A stretch of DNA of 53,690 nucleotides, taken from positions 1 through 53,690 of the forward strand of contig JACAEX010000049.1 in assembly GCA_013388635.1 (NCBI GenBank), given 5' to 3'. Shown piece after piece: positions 19,029 through 26,463 of the stretch. The notes below the pieces were generated by a model. It was not told where the DNA came from and ran no database searches. It was given only the letters and a program-made list of their open reading frames with translations. The DNA is from Syntrophaceae bacterium. Lineage in GTDB: Bacteria > Desulfobacterota > BSN033 > UBA1163. Each line of letters opens with the position of its first letter. Positions within the stretch are counted from its first letter, which is position 1. The position numbers and the translations under genes were made by a program.

Positions 19029-19106
19029 AATATATTTACCTTTCACCTTTCACCTTTTACCTTTCACATTTCACCCTTCACCTTTTACCTTTCACTTTTC
19101 ACCTTA
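19029..19106. repeat. GGTGAAA-type tandem repeat tract
   Basis: On the minus strand the tract is a run of degenerate seven-base units such as GGTGAAA, AGTGAAA and GGTAAAA. It starts inside the 3' end of xerC, supplies its last codons and stop, and ends by supplying the AAAGGT ribosome-binding site of hslV. A second copy of the same type lies at 36794-36840. Confidence 0.65.
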
Positions 19107-20053
19107 TTCCGAAAACTCCTTGGATGGGCCCTGTCATAGACCTCCATCAACTTGCCTGGACTGAGGTGGATATAGCGTTGTGTGGTCGAAAGACTGGCAT
19201 GTCCTAACATCTCCTGAATCTCCCGGATGTCGGCACCTGCATCCAACAGGTGTGTCGCAAAGGAATGGCGAAGCGTGTGAGGACTAACCCTCCGAAAGAT
19301 GGCCGACCGTTCGGTATATCTCTTAACGATTCTTCCCACTGTTCGAGCTGTAAGTCTTTTTCCATTTTGGTTGATGAAGAGAGGTCCATCCTCACCTGAG
19401 CCCAAGCGATCTCTTAGATAGGCCCTCAACGCCTCTACCGCTTTGGAACCCACCGGTACAATCCGCTCCTTTCTTCCCTTCCCCATCACCTTCACGATGC
19501 CTAAGTCAAGGTCTAATCGGCTTAAATCCAGTCCTACCAACTCGCCCACTCGTATCCCGCTGGAATAGAGAAGTTCTAAGATAGCACGATCCCTCAATCT
19601 CTTACTTTCCTCACCCCCTAAAAGAGACTTTTTTGAGGCAGGCAGGGGTGTCTCCAGCATCCGGAATACCTCGTCCACGGTCAGGGCAGTCGGAAGGGGT
19701 TTCTCCACTTTGGGTGTCGATACGCTTTTTGCAGGATTAGACGTGACCCGCCCCTCCCTGACCAGGTACTTATAAAAAGAACGGAGCGCGGAGACCTTCC
19801 TCGCAATGGAGCTCTTCTTCACCCTCCGATGGAGAAAGCTCAAATACTTTCGGATAGCCAAACGATCCGCGTTTTCAATCATCACGTCTCCAGCGGGAGA
19901 GAGATAGATACCCGAACTCTTCAAAAATTGTTCGAACTCCTCCAGATCCGTCTGGTATGCCCGGCAGGTATGAGGAGAGGCATTCCTCTCCGCAGACAGA
20001 TGATGAATGAACTGGCCGATTAAACTGTCTTTCTTTGGTAGGGAGAAGACCAC
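19085..20053 (-). CDS. xerC: site-specific tyrosine recombinase XerC
   Basis: XerC, with XerD, resolves chromosome dimers at dif. The 322-residue protein has a SAM-like N-terminal domain (about 10-105) and a catalytic domain with R168 (SGIRVGEL), the beta-hairpin lysine around 192-195 (GKGRKER), H259 and R262 (HTLRHSF), H285 (LGHASLSTTQRYIH) and the nucleophile Y294. The start is GTG 20053 with GGGGA five bases upstream. The last six or so codons lie in a GGTGAAA-type repeat, so the natural C-terminus may have been extended. The xerC-hslV-hslU order is common, and I treat it as housekeeping rather than as a phage integrase. Confidence 0.92.
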   Translation of the reverse strand: MVFSLPKKDSLIGQFIHHLSAERNASPHTCRAYQTDLEEFEQFLKSSGIYLSPAGDVMIENADRLAIRKYLSFLHRRVKKSSIARKVSALRSFYKYLVREGRVTSNPAKSVSTPKVEKPLPTALTVDEVFRMLETPLPASKKSLLGGEESKRLRDRAILELLYSSGIRVGELVGLDLSRLDLDLGIVKVMGKGRKERIVPVGSKAVEALRAYLRDRLGSGEDGPLFINQNGKRLTARTVGRIVKRYTERSAIFRRVSPHTLRHSFATHLLDAGADIREIQEMLGHASLSTTQRYIHLSPGKLMEVYDRAHPRSFRNKVKSER

Positions 20054-20098
20054 GTTTTCCCCATTCTGTAACTTATGGAAATGTCATCGAATCCAAAT

Positions 20099-20126
20099 TT
20101 TATAACATAATTTCAAAATTTATCAA
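20099..20126 (-). promoter_or_regulatory. probable sigma70 promoter of xerC-hslVU
   Basis: Reading the minus strand, TTGATA (20126-20121) and TATAAA (20104-20099) are 16 bases apart, about 45 bases upstream of the xerC GTG. Seen in the sequence; activity is inferred. Confidence 0.5.
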
Positions 20127-20190
20127 TAATTTTTAACTTTCCTCGCTTCGTCACCATTGCCTGTCTCACCTACTCTATGGGCCTTTGAAA

Positions 20191-20202
20191 AGAGACGTCT
20201 CT
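20191..20202. repeat. AGAGACGTCTCT palindrome
   Basis: Perfect 12-base palindrome in the xerC-dodecin divergent spacer, flanked by GGGC (left) and GCCC (right). It could be a protein-binding site; the role is unknown. Confidence 0.35.
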
Positions 20203-20231
20203 GCCCAATTTTCGGATCTCACCGTGCCTGA

Positions 20232-20248
20232 GTGATGCACTCCATCAC
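20232..20248. promoter_or_regulatory. operator-like inverted repeat upstream of the dodecin promoter
   Basis: GTGATG (20232-20237), five bases, CATCAC (20243-20248): a perfect inverted repeat ending 14 bases before the dodecin -35 box. It does not match the CRP or FNR spacing I know. The position suits an activator or repressor site. Confidence 0.4.
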
Positions 20249-20262
20249 ACCGTTAAATTTTC

Positions 20263-20291
20263 TTGACATTTCTCAGGAATTTTCGTATAGG
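20263..20291 (+). promoter_or_regulatory. sigma70 promoter of the dodecin gene
   Basis: TTGACA (20263-20268), a 17-base spacer and TATAGG (20286-20291). Transcription would start near 20298, about 35 bases ahead of the ATG at 20333. Confidence 0.65.
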
Positions 20292-20332
20292 TTCAATCAT
20301 TGTCTCAAACTAAAGTGGAGGAGGTGATCAGA

Positions 20333-20545
20333 ATGAGCGAGCCCAGGGTAGCAAGGGTAACAGAGATTATTGCAGGTTCTCCCAAGGGTTTTGAAGACGC
20401 AGTCAAGGTCGGTTTCGCAAGAGCTACCAAAACCTTGAGGGGGATTACCGGGCTACGTATTATGGAAATGCGGGTGGCAGTTGAGAATTCAAAGATCGCA
20501 GAATACCGGGTAAGGATGGAGGTCATTTTCGTCCTCGAAACATAG
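20333..20545 (+). CDS. dodecin family protein
   Basis: Dodecins are small dodecameric proteins; many store flavins. The 70-residue protein fits in length and pattern: RVARVTEIIAGSPKGFEDAVKVGFARATKTLRG, then a beta-strand ending in EYRVRMEVIFVLE. I chose ATG 20333 because GGAGGAGGTGATC, a near-perfect ribosome-binding site, precedes it; the longest ORF starts at a TTG in the promoter leader. By eye alignment to Thermus dodecin, the flavin-stacking Trp is Gly and the partner Gln is Arg, so flavin binding is doubtful. The gene is monocistronic, between its promoter and a strong terminator. Confidence 0.85.
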   Translation: MSEPRVARVTEIIAGSPKGFEDAVKVGFARATKTLRGITGLRIMEMRVAVENSKIAEYRVRMEVIFVLET

Positions 20546-20580
20546 CCGTTTATCATCTCCATCGTCTGAGTGAGAAAAAG

Positions 20581-20622
20581 AAAAAAGGCCCTGCCTCAAT
20601 ATCAAAGGCAAGGCCTTTTTTT
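20581..20622. terminator. bidirectional intrinsic terminator
   Basis: GGCCCTGCC and GGCAAGGCC form a stem with one mismatch, with AAAAAA on the left and TTTTTTT on the right. It can end the dodecin transcript on the plus strand and the heptose kinase operon on the minus strand. Confidence 0.85.
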
Positions 20623-20661
20623 CTATGTTGTAAAAGTGACCTGAGACCCAAAAGCCAGGGG

Positions 20662-21666
20662 CTAAGTGGCCTTTCTCATCGCCTCGATTAACTCCTTCCG
20701 GGTCGCTGTGGCTGTTCCCATCTTTCCGACCACGACACCTGCCGCATAATTTGCTATTTCTGCGGCCTCCTTAACGCTAACGCTGGGCCCTGTTCCCAAA
20801 CCAAGGGCCAGCGTCCCGATCACGGTATCGCCTGCTCCTGTTACGTCAAAAACTTCCACCCTCTCTGTCGGAACATAGACCGGCTTTCGGTGTTTCTCAA
20901 AGATGGCCATTCCCTCTTCCCCGCGCGTAATGACCAGGGCCTTGCATTGCAGCTCCTTCAATAACTTACTTCCTATCTTCTCTATGGACGACTGATCCAC
21001 AATAGGAACTCTTGATGCTTCACTCGCCTCCTTGGTGTTGGGGGTGACCACGGTCGCCCCTTTGTAGAACTTGTAATTCCTCAGCTTCGGGTCCACTAAG
21101 ACAGGCTTCCTCGACTTCTTCGCTTTTCGAATGATCGCCCGAATCAATCTGCCGGTCAAAACACCCTTCCCATAGTCCGAAATCACGATCCCATCGAAAT
21201 CCTCTATTCTGCCCATGATAAAATCTGTGAAATCTCGGAGGAGATGGGGTTTGGGATGATCAATCGTTTCACGGTCAATTCGGACCACCTGCTGCTGGTT
21301 GGCAAAAATTCTTGTCTTGACCGTGGTCTGCCTCCCCTTCTCTGTGAAGATCCCTTCCGTTTGAATTCCAATCTCGTCAAGTTTTTCCAGGAGCCTTTGC
21401 CCCATCTCATCATCGCCCACAACACCGCAGAGCAAAACCTCTCCTCCCAGCGAATGAATGTTGTTGGCTACATTGGCAGCCCCTCCAAGGCTCATCGTCT
21501 CAGACCTCTCGTTATTCTCCACCAAAACCACAGGCACCGGCGCCTCCGGCGATATCCGGGAGACCCTCCCCCAGACGAATCGATCGATCATGATATCGCC
21601 GACGACCATGATCTTTACCTTTGAAAACCCTTCTAAGATTCTTCCGAGTCTATTCTTTCTCTCCAC
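20662..21666 (-). CDS. rfaE1: D-glycero-beta-D-manno-heptose-7-phosphate kinase
   Basis: This PfkB-family kinase phosphorylates heptose 7-phosphate at C1 for LPS inner-core heptose. It matches the N-terminal half of E. coli HldE: MVVGDIMIDRFVWGRVSRISPEAPVPVV, LGGAANVANN and the catalytic DVTGAGDT motif near residues 274-281. The adenylyltransferase half is absent, so rfaE2 should lie elsewhere. The start is uncertain: GTG 21666 gives 334 residues beginning MERKNRLGRILEGF, while the longest ORF starts at TTG 21726 and overlaps the upstream epimerase gene by 32 bases. It closes the minus-strand operon at the bidirectional terminator. Confidence 0.9.
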   Translation of the reverse strand: MERKNRLGRILEGFSKVKIMVVGDIMIDRFVWGRVSRISPEAPVPVVLVENNERSETMSLGGAANVANNIHSLGGEVLLCGVVGDDEMGQRLLEKLDEIGIQTEGIFTEKGRQTTVKTRIFANQQQVVRIDRETIDHPKPHLLRDFTDFIMGRIEDFDGIVISDYGKGVLTGRLIRAIIRKAKKSRKPVLVDPKLRNYKFYKGATVVTPNTKEASEASRVPIVDQSSIEKIGSKLLKELQCKALVITRGEEGMAIFEKHRKPVYVPTERVEVFDVTGAGDTVIGTLALGLGTGPSVSVKEAAEIANYAAGVVVGKMGTATATRKELIEAMRKAT

Positions 21667-21694
21667 GGCTTCGCTTACCCTTCCCGAGAAACTC

Positions 21695-22642
21695 CTACTT
21701 CCTCCACGACCTCTTAAAGTACTCAACCGTCTTTTCCAAGCCTGCCTCTATCCCAACCCGCGGTTCATAATGCAATACTTGTTTTCCCTTCTCGATATCG
21801 GCCAGAGAGTGTCTCACATCTCCCTTCCGCGGCTCCTGATGGGTGGCAGAAACCCTCGAACCCGTGATGCCTTTGAGAATCTCAAGTAGCTGGTTGAGCG
21901 AAGTTCTTCTTCCGCAGGCGATATTAATCGCCTCTCCATTCAGATGGTTTGCTGACATAGCTAAAAGATTTGCCTGTACTACGTTCTCAATATAGGTAAA
22001 ATCGCGCGACTGCTCTCCATCCCCAAAGATGACAGGTGACCTCCCCTCAAGCAGTGCATCAATAAAACGCGGGATCACCGCAGAATAGATCGATTTTGGA
22101 TCCTGTCTCGGACCGAAGATGTTGAAATATCTCAACGAGATCGTCTCGAGTCCGTACAGACGAAAAAAGAGTTTGCAGTACTGTTCACCAACATATTTCT
22201 GAAGGGCATAGGGAGAAAGGGGATTCGGAGGCATCTCCTCTCTCTTCGGAAGCGTCGGGGTATCTCCATAAACAGAAGAGGACGAGGCGTAGATCAATCG
22301 CTTCACGCCCGCGTCCCTTGCTGCAAGGAGGATATTTAAAGTCCCTACGACATTGATCGAGTTTGAGGTTAAAGGATCTTCCACCGACCGCTGAACCGAT
22401 GGGAGTGCAGCCTGGTGAAAGACATATTCTACCCCCTTCATTGATTTCTGACAGACGGCGAGGTCACGGATATCTCCTTCAACAATTTCGAGAGATGAGT
22501 AGTTGTGGTCGAAACGGAGGTTCTCTTTTTTCCCGGTTAAAAAATTATCGAGGACCCGAACCCGATGCCCTTGCTTGAGCAAAGCCTCGGTCAAGTTTGA
22601 TCCAATGAACCCCGCCCCCCCTGTCACCAAAACATTCGACAT
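21695..22642 (-). CDS. NAD-dependent sugar-nucleotide epimerase (WbpP/GalE-like SDR)
   Basis: The 315-residue extended SDR has the Rossmann motif VTGGAGFIGSNL, the catalytic SSSVYG and YALQK (YxxxK) and a C-terminal substrate domain with RYFNIFGPRQDP and FGDGEQSRDFTYIENV. It resembles UDP-N-acetylglucosamine 4-epimerases of the WbpP/TviC/Gne type more than plain GalE (family impression). It likely supplies a UDP-hexosamine or hexuronic acid for surface glycans. It starts three bases after the stop of a HEPN gene and is followed by the heptose kinase, so it is probably cotranscribed with both. Confidence 0.85.
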   Translation of the reverse strand: MSNVLVTGGAGFIGSNLTEALLKQGHRVRVLDNFLTGKKENLRFDHNYSSLEIVEGDIRDLAVCQKSMKGVEYVFHQAALPSVQRSVEDPLTSNSINVVGTLNILLAARDAGVKRLIYASSSSVYGDTPTLPKREEMPPNPLSPYALQKYVGEQYCKLFFRLYGLETISLRYFNIFGPRQDPKSIYSAVIPRFIDALLEGRSPVIFGDGEQSRDFTYIENVVQANLLAMSANHLNGEAINIACGRRTSLNQLLEILKGITGSRVSATHQEPRKGDVRHSLADIEKGKQVLHYEPRVGIEAGLEKTVEYFKRSWRK

Positions 22643-22645
22643 ATC

Positions 22646-23050
22646 TTATATCGAAATTTTTAATATTTTTACTACGTTATCAAAAACAAATTTAGCATCA
22701 GAGTAAGCTTCTCCGGCTTCCTCTCTCTTAAATATCTTTTCTCCATAGAAAGAAGGACCTCTATCTTCGGCGAGCCGAGCAGAAATCCGGACAACCCTCT
22801 TCATCACCTCTTCGTCAAACTCTCCAATCTTTTTCTTCACCATCTCTTCGAATATCTTTCCTACGTCGTGAATCTTAGGGTATTCCACCCCAAGAATTTT
22901 TAATGCTCCTTTTAAAGCAAGCTCCACGACCTCTTGAGCACGTCTTACCACCATGTTGTCATCATTACCCTTCCAGGCCTCTTGAAGGTCTCTCTCCATG
23001 ATGCGCTTAGCCGTCAGGAGAAGGTCTTTTCCGCTTTCAAAGTTATTCAT
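22646..23050 (-). CDS. HEPN domain protein (pair D)
   Basis: The 134-residue helical protein has the core VVRRAQEVVELALKGALKIL then PKIHDVG, and a second conserved patch LAEDRGPSFYGEKIF. This matches the HEPN family common in archaea and thermophiles that pairs with MNT nucleotidyltransferases. It lacks the RX4HXY ribonuclease motif of HepT-type toxins. Its ATG overlaps the stop of the nucleotidyltransferase gene as ATGA, so the two are translationally coupled. It is paralogous to the HEPN at 25460-25894. The function is unknown; substrate-binding or regulatory roles are possible. Confidence 0.85.
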   Translation of the reverse strand: MNNFESGKDLLLTAKRIMERDLQEAWKGNDDNMVVRRAQEVVELALKGALKILGVEYPKIHDVGKIFEEMVKKKIGEFDEEVMKRVVRISARLAEDRGPSFYGEKIFKREEAGEAYSDAKFVFDNVVKILKISI

Positions 23051-23559
23051 AGCGAAAATATTTCTCCAACCTTAAGGTCTGGTTTAAGATCCCAAAACCA
23101 GGATCCATCTTCCAAAGGAACCTTCCTGGCCCCCAATTCTTGAAGTCGTGCTCTTATCTGGTTAAGTCTATCCGCGAAGAAACCATTCTTATCGTAGAGG
23201 ATCTTTGCATCATCAATCATGTCCAGGAATACGTATCTGTTCTCCTCGGCCTCTTTTCGAGAGAAAAGAAGGAAACTGAAATAAGGCTCCTGGCCAATTT
23301 CCTCCTTTATCCGCCTATACTCCTTTGATTTTCTCAGCCTGTCTTCAACATCCAAAACCTGATCCAGACGTCGATGGTAATTTTGATGAGGATCCTCAAG
23401 AATCAAAAGGAGATCGACATCACTTAATGCATCGCCTTTCCCCCTCGCAATAGACCCATATAAGACCAGAGAAACTAAATCTTCATGAAATTCCTCTTTC
23501 AACAAAGCGAGGAATGTCTCAAGAACTTTCTTATAAAATCTAAATCCGATTCTTCCCAT
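23047..23559 (-). CDS. MNT-type nucleotidyltransferase (pair D)
   Basis: The 170-residue protein has the Pol-beta fold signature LYGSIARGKGDALSDVDLLL with G35, S36, D47 and D49 (GSX10DXD). A C-terminal tail reads SWFWDLKPDLKVGEIFSL; related tails occur in the nucleotidyltransferases at 25891 and, weaker, 24022. Such enzymes pair with HEPN proteins; MntA of the HepT/MntA system AMPylates its HEPN partner, but this subfamily is not shown to. ATG 23559 was used; a GTG two codons upstream is possible. The HEPN partner overlaps by four bases. Confidence 0.85.
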   Translation of the reverse strand: MGRIGFRFYKKVLETFLALLKEEFHEDLVSLVLYGSIARGKGDALSDVDLLLILEDPHQNYHRRLDQVLDVEDRLRKSKEYRRIKEEIGQEPYFSFLLFSRKEAEENRYVFLDMIDDAKILYDKNGFFADRLNQIRARLQELGARKVPLEDGSWFWDLKPDLKVGEIFSL

Positions 23560-23578
23560 ACTCACACTCTCTCTAATT

Positions 23579-24025
23579 TTATATATAACGACAAAAATTT
23601 TCTAAGGTCATATAGGCGTTTCTTGCTCGTTTGTATAGATCCTCGGCCACCTCTTTTGTACATATGTCCACAGCAGCGTAATGGACACCTCCTCTTGCTT
23701 CCCCATAAGTGGCCAGCCCATGCCAGGGCCCTGCGAAATCGGCATCATCACTCAGGCGATACAGGGCCTTTATCAGCCCAGCGGGTAGGGATTTTTCCAG
23801 ATCCGCCTTTTTATCCTCGATGATCTTTATCAACTGTTTCCCTGGACTATGGGTCCATTCGGGTTCACCAAAATAGGAAATAATTGCCTTGCACGCACTC
23901 TCGATACAGAGCTGCGAATTCTGAGTAGCTGAACGGAAGCTGTTTTCGGAGAATGCCCTTTGAGCTTCTTTAAAATAGTCCTGAGCGTCCCTTTTCCAAC
24001 GCTGTAACTCAGTTTTATTATTCAT
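23579..24025 (-). CDS. HEPN domain protein (pair C)
   Basis: The 148-residue helical protein has the HEPN-like pattern YFKEAQRAFSENSFRSAT then SQLCIESACKAIISYFG, and a C-terminal YGEARGGVHY followed by TKEVAEDLYKRARNAY. The ARGGVHY stretch is an RX3H, one residue short of the canonical RX4-6H ribonuclease motif, so activity is uncertain. It is less similar to the other HEPN proteins here, so it is not a recent local duplicate. Its ATG overlaps the upstream nucleotidyltransferase stop as ATGA. Confidence 0.75.
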   Translation of the reverse strand: MNNKTELQRWKRDAQDYFKEAQRAFSENSFRSATQNSQLCIESACKAIISYFGEPEWTHSPGKQLIKIIEDKKADLEKSLPAGLIKALYRLSDDADFAGPWHGLATYGEARGGVHYAAVDICTKEVAEDLYKRARNAYMTLENFCRYI

Positions 24026-24486
24026 TCGCTCACGCTTACTTCAAAGGTCTCTCCTATCCTGATATCCTTTTTGACCCAATATCGATGTCCGTGAATCTCC
24101 TCTTCGACCAGACCTGAATTTTTTGCAGTTTGAACTATCTTTTCAAAAAGTTCTTCTACTTTCCCGTTCCGGTCGTAAATCAGCTTACCTTCGGATGCAA
24201 GCCTTAGAACATACCATGAGGAGACCTCTTTGAGTGACCTCAGAGAATAGACCAGTACAGTGATATCTCTTTGGAAGACCTTTAATTCTTCTCTCAGTAT
24301 CCTGTTCCATTGAAGCCATACCTCCCTCTCTGAGAAGCTATCTGGAATCACAATAAAAATATCAATGTCACTTTTTGAAGAAAAGTCCCCCCTTGCCAAC
24401 GACCCGCACACACCAATGGCTTCGATATCTCTAAAGGATAATTTCGAATCAAGAATGGTCTTCTTAACCTCTTCCAGTAGAGTCAT
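24022..24486 (-). CDS. MNT-type nucleotidyltransferase (pair C)
   Basis: The 154-residue protein contains GVCGSLARGDFSSKSDIDIFIV with G28, S29, D40 and D42, a complete GSX10DXD nucleotidyltransferase motif. The C-terminus, HRYWVKKDIRIGETFEV, is a diverged version of the W-x-W-DLKPD tail seen in pairs B and D. It lies 114 bases downstream of the cysteine protease gene, with nothing recognised in that gap, and overlaps its HEPN partner by four bases. Confidence 0.85.
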   Translation of the reverse strand: MTLLEEVKKTILDSKLSFRDIEAIGVCGSLARGDFSSKSDIDIFIVIPDSFSEREVWLQWNRILREELKVFQRDITVLVYSLRSLKEVSSWYVLRLASEGKLIYDRNGKVEELFEKIVQTAKNSGLVEEEIHGHRYWVKKDIRIGETFEVSVSE

Positions 24487-24600
24487 GGCTGCTGAAACGT
24501 CACCTCACTTCTTCTCATATTCTTATAGCAGATTTTTAAACCAACATAAATTGACGGGCGCTCCCAAAAGTTCATTTTCACAGTGGGCCTTGGAGCTTCC

Positions 24601-25476
24601 TTACTCCCGAAACTGGCCGCTATCGATCCACTCCTTCTTCAATACCGACCAGAAGTCCTCTGCCAGTCCCCTTAGGATATAATCATAAGGCAACCAGCCA
24701 TATCCTCCTTCTCCCCATCCCCTTCCCCATGAATTTCTGATCAGAAGCGCTCCGCTGCTCTCCGATTTTCCATATTTATTCTTGATCTTGATCTTATCAT
24801 CATAGCCCACTGCCAAAACTGCATGACCTCCCTCGATCCTCTCCTTCGGGGATGGAAATGGAATCCTTCCGCTCTGCTCCGCCTGCTCAATAGAGCTATA
24901 GACCGTAAATCCAAACATAGCAGGATGACCTTTTGCTAAATAGGACTTCAGCTTTTCCAATATCTTTTCCCCCTTCGTTCCGGGAGGATCGTGTCTGAAA
25001 TATTTAATCGTCTGGTAATTCTGAGCAAAAGCATAACAAAAAGCAGGAGGCTCCTTATCAAATGCCTCTTTCTCTTCACTGTAAGGCCAGTACTCCTCAG
25101 GCGGCACTCCAAAAAGCACCATGGCTCCCATAGTCGTTCTCAGGTAAGCCCCTGTATCTCCTTTCATCTTCATAAGATTTCGGGTCACCTTGTAGAGAAA
25201 GAGCCTTGAGGCATCAATATGTCTTCCAAAAGATTTTCTCTCATAATACTCAATCATCCCCACGCCTGCATGAGCCGTGCAGGAACCCAGACCTCCCTGA
25301 TCCTCAACCGGTGAGCACCACTGACGAAGATCTACTGAAGAGGGAATGCCTTTTTCCTTCGGGGCCTTCATAGTTCCAAAGGTTGATCTAACCTCTTCAG
25401 TCTCCTCTGTATAATCCCTGAAATCAGGATAATCTGGAATCCACCCCATCCCCCGTCTTCTATCTTCTCCGTCCAT
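24601..25476 (-). CDS. papain-like (C1 family) cysteine protease
   Basis: The 291-residue protein has the full papain catalytic set: oxyanion Gln60 and nucleophile Cys66 (EDQGGLGSC), His218 (GGHAVLAVGYDD) and Asn248 (IRNSWGRGWGEGGYGW). The N-terminal GWIPDYPDFRDY and VDLRQWCSPVEDQ are typical of bacterial cytoplasmic C1 peptidases. There is no signal peptide, so it probably acts inside the cell. I used ATG 25476, preceded by AAAGGGGAAAGGAA; it overlaps the HEPN gene at 25460 by 17 bases, giving likely translational coupling. The natural substrate is unknown. It is flanked on both sides by nucleotidyltransferase/HEPN pairs. Confidence 0.88.
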   Translation of the reverse strand: MDGEDRRRGMGWIPDYPDFRDYTEETEEVRSTFGTMKAPKEKGIPSSVDLRQWCSPVEDQGGLGSCTAHAGVGMIEYYERKSFGRHIDASRLFLYKVTRNLMKMKGDTGAYLRTTMGAMVLFGVPPEEYWPYSEEKEAFDKEPPAFCYAFAQNYQTIKYFRHDPPGTKGEKILEKLKSYLAKGHPAMFGFTVYSSIEQAEQSGRIPFPSPKERIEGGHAVLAVGYDDKIKIKNKYGKSESSGALLIRNSWGRGWGEGGYGWLPYDYILRGLAEDFWSVLKKEWIDSGQFRE

Positions 25477-25894
25477 TTCCTTTCCCCTTTTGCACAACTT
25501 CTGTAGCTGTAGCAACGACAAACTTGGCCCCTTCTATGGCCTCCATAGCATCCTCCTGTTTATATTCGTCTGTAGGTATAAAGTCTATATCGCCATAGAA
25601 GGCAAGTTCCCTCTCTCTTCTCAACTCCTTCGAAATCTTGGCAAGCCTCATAATATCTTCAGAAGAGACATCTCTAAATCTCCCCTGATACTCAATAAGG
25701 AGGGGGCCAACATCATGGTATTTCGGGGGTTCGATCCCCACATACCGAAGCATCCCCCTAAAGCCGAGTTCAACAATCTCTTGCGCCTCTCTCACCACAT
25801 CCGAGTAAGCCCCTTTTTTGAGAAGTAGATCAAGGACGTCCAGCCTGTCTGTGCGCTTCTTAAGATAACTTTTGGCAAGATCGCTGTTTGTCAT
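25460..25894 (-). CDS. HEPN domain protein (pair B)
   Basis: The 144-residue protein contains VVREAQEIVELGFRGMLRYVG then PPKYHDVG, and RRERELAFYGDIDFIPTDEY, followed by an AMEAIEGAKFV helix. It is clearly paralogous to the HEPN at 22646 and, like it, lacks the RX4HXY motif. Its ATG overlaps the nucleotidyltransferase stop as ATGA, and its own last 17 bases overlap the protease start. The C-terminus QKGKGNGRRR is basic and is encoded by the sequence that doubles as the protease ribosome-binding site. Confidence 0.85.
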   Translation of the reverse strand: MTNSDLAKSYLKKRTDRLDVLDLLLKKGAYSDVVREAQEIVELGFRGMLRYVGIEPPKYHDVGPLLIEYQGRFRDVSSEDIMRLAKISKELRRERELAFYGDIDFIPTDEYKQEDAMEAIEGAKFVVATATEVVQKGKGNGRRR

Positions 25895-26385
25895 AATTCG
25901 ATCAAATCCCCGAACTTATAGTCTGGCTTGAGATCCCAATACCATGCATTACCCTTCCACACCCTCTTCGCGCCCAGTTTCCCTAATTTTTCTCTCAACC
26001 TTTCAAGAATTCCTTGAAAAAAGCCACCTTTGTCAAAAAGGATTTTTGCATCCTCTACCATATCGAGAAAGAGCGGGCTCCCCTTCTGGGCTTCTTCAGG
26101 ACTTTTTATAAGTGCGGAGATATAGGTATTGATTCCCTCCTTTTGTTGAAGTGATTTCAAAAATGGTCCCACCCTCTCTTCCACAGAGTTAAATTCTCTT
26201 ATCCTCCTCATCCTCCCCTGCGGAAGGCCCTCCGCAATGATCAAGATGTCAAGGTCAGACTCGAAGCTTTGCGTCTCCCTTGCCGCCGATCCAAAAACAA
26301 CGACAGAGACCAGCCTCTCTCCATAGAAAACTTCTATCTCTGACAGAAGTAATTCTTCAAGCTCTCTAAACTTTTCTTTGAGCAT
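25891..26385 (-). CDS. MNT-type nucleotidyltransferase (pair B)
   Basis: The 164-residue protein has VVFGSAARETQSFESDLDIL with G32, S33, D44 and D46 (GSX10DXD). A middle segment LFLDMVEDAKILFDKGGFF and a tail WYWDLKPDYKFGDLIEL are shared with the pair D enzyme, so the two are paralogues. I recall the same tail in archaeal nucleotidyltransferases. ATG 26385 was used; TTG 26394 is the longest start and neither has a clear ribosome-binding site. It lies 78 bases downstream of the HepT-like gene. Confidence 0.85.
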   Translation of the reverse strand: MLKEKFRELEELLLSEIEVFYGERLVSVVVFGSAARETQSFESDLDILIIAEGLPQGRMRRIREFNSVEERVGPFLKSLQQKEGINTYISALIKSPEEAQKGSPLFLDMVEDAKILFDKGGFFQGILERLREKLGKLGAKRVWKGNAWYWDLKPDYKFGDLIEL

Positions 26386-26463
26386 TGTCGCCAACCGATC
26401 TACAAACTATAACAAAAACCTTAAGACCCTCTAAAATGCGTAATATAGAATCGTTGATCAAAG

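Noticed and set aside
19029-19106. Possible CRISPR-like array
   Set aside because: Units are about seven bases with no unique spacers, so it is a simple tandem repeat.
19085-20053. XerC-like recombinase as sign of a mobile element
   Set aside because: It lies directly before hslV-hslU in a common housekeeping order, and no attachment sites or phage genes are near.
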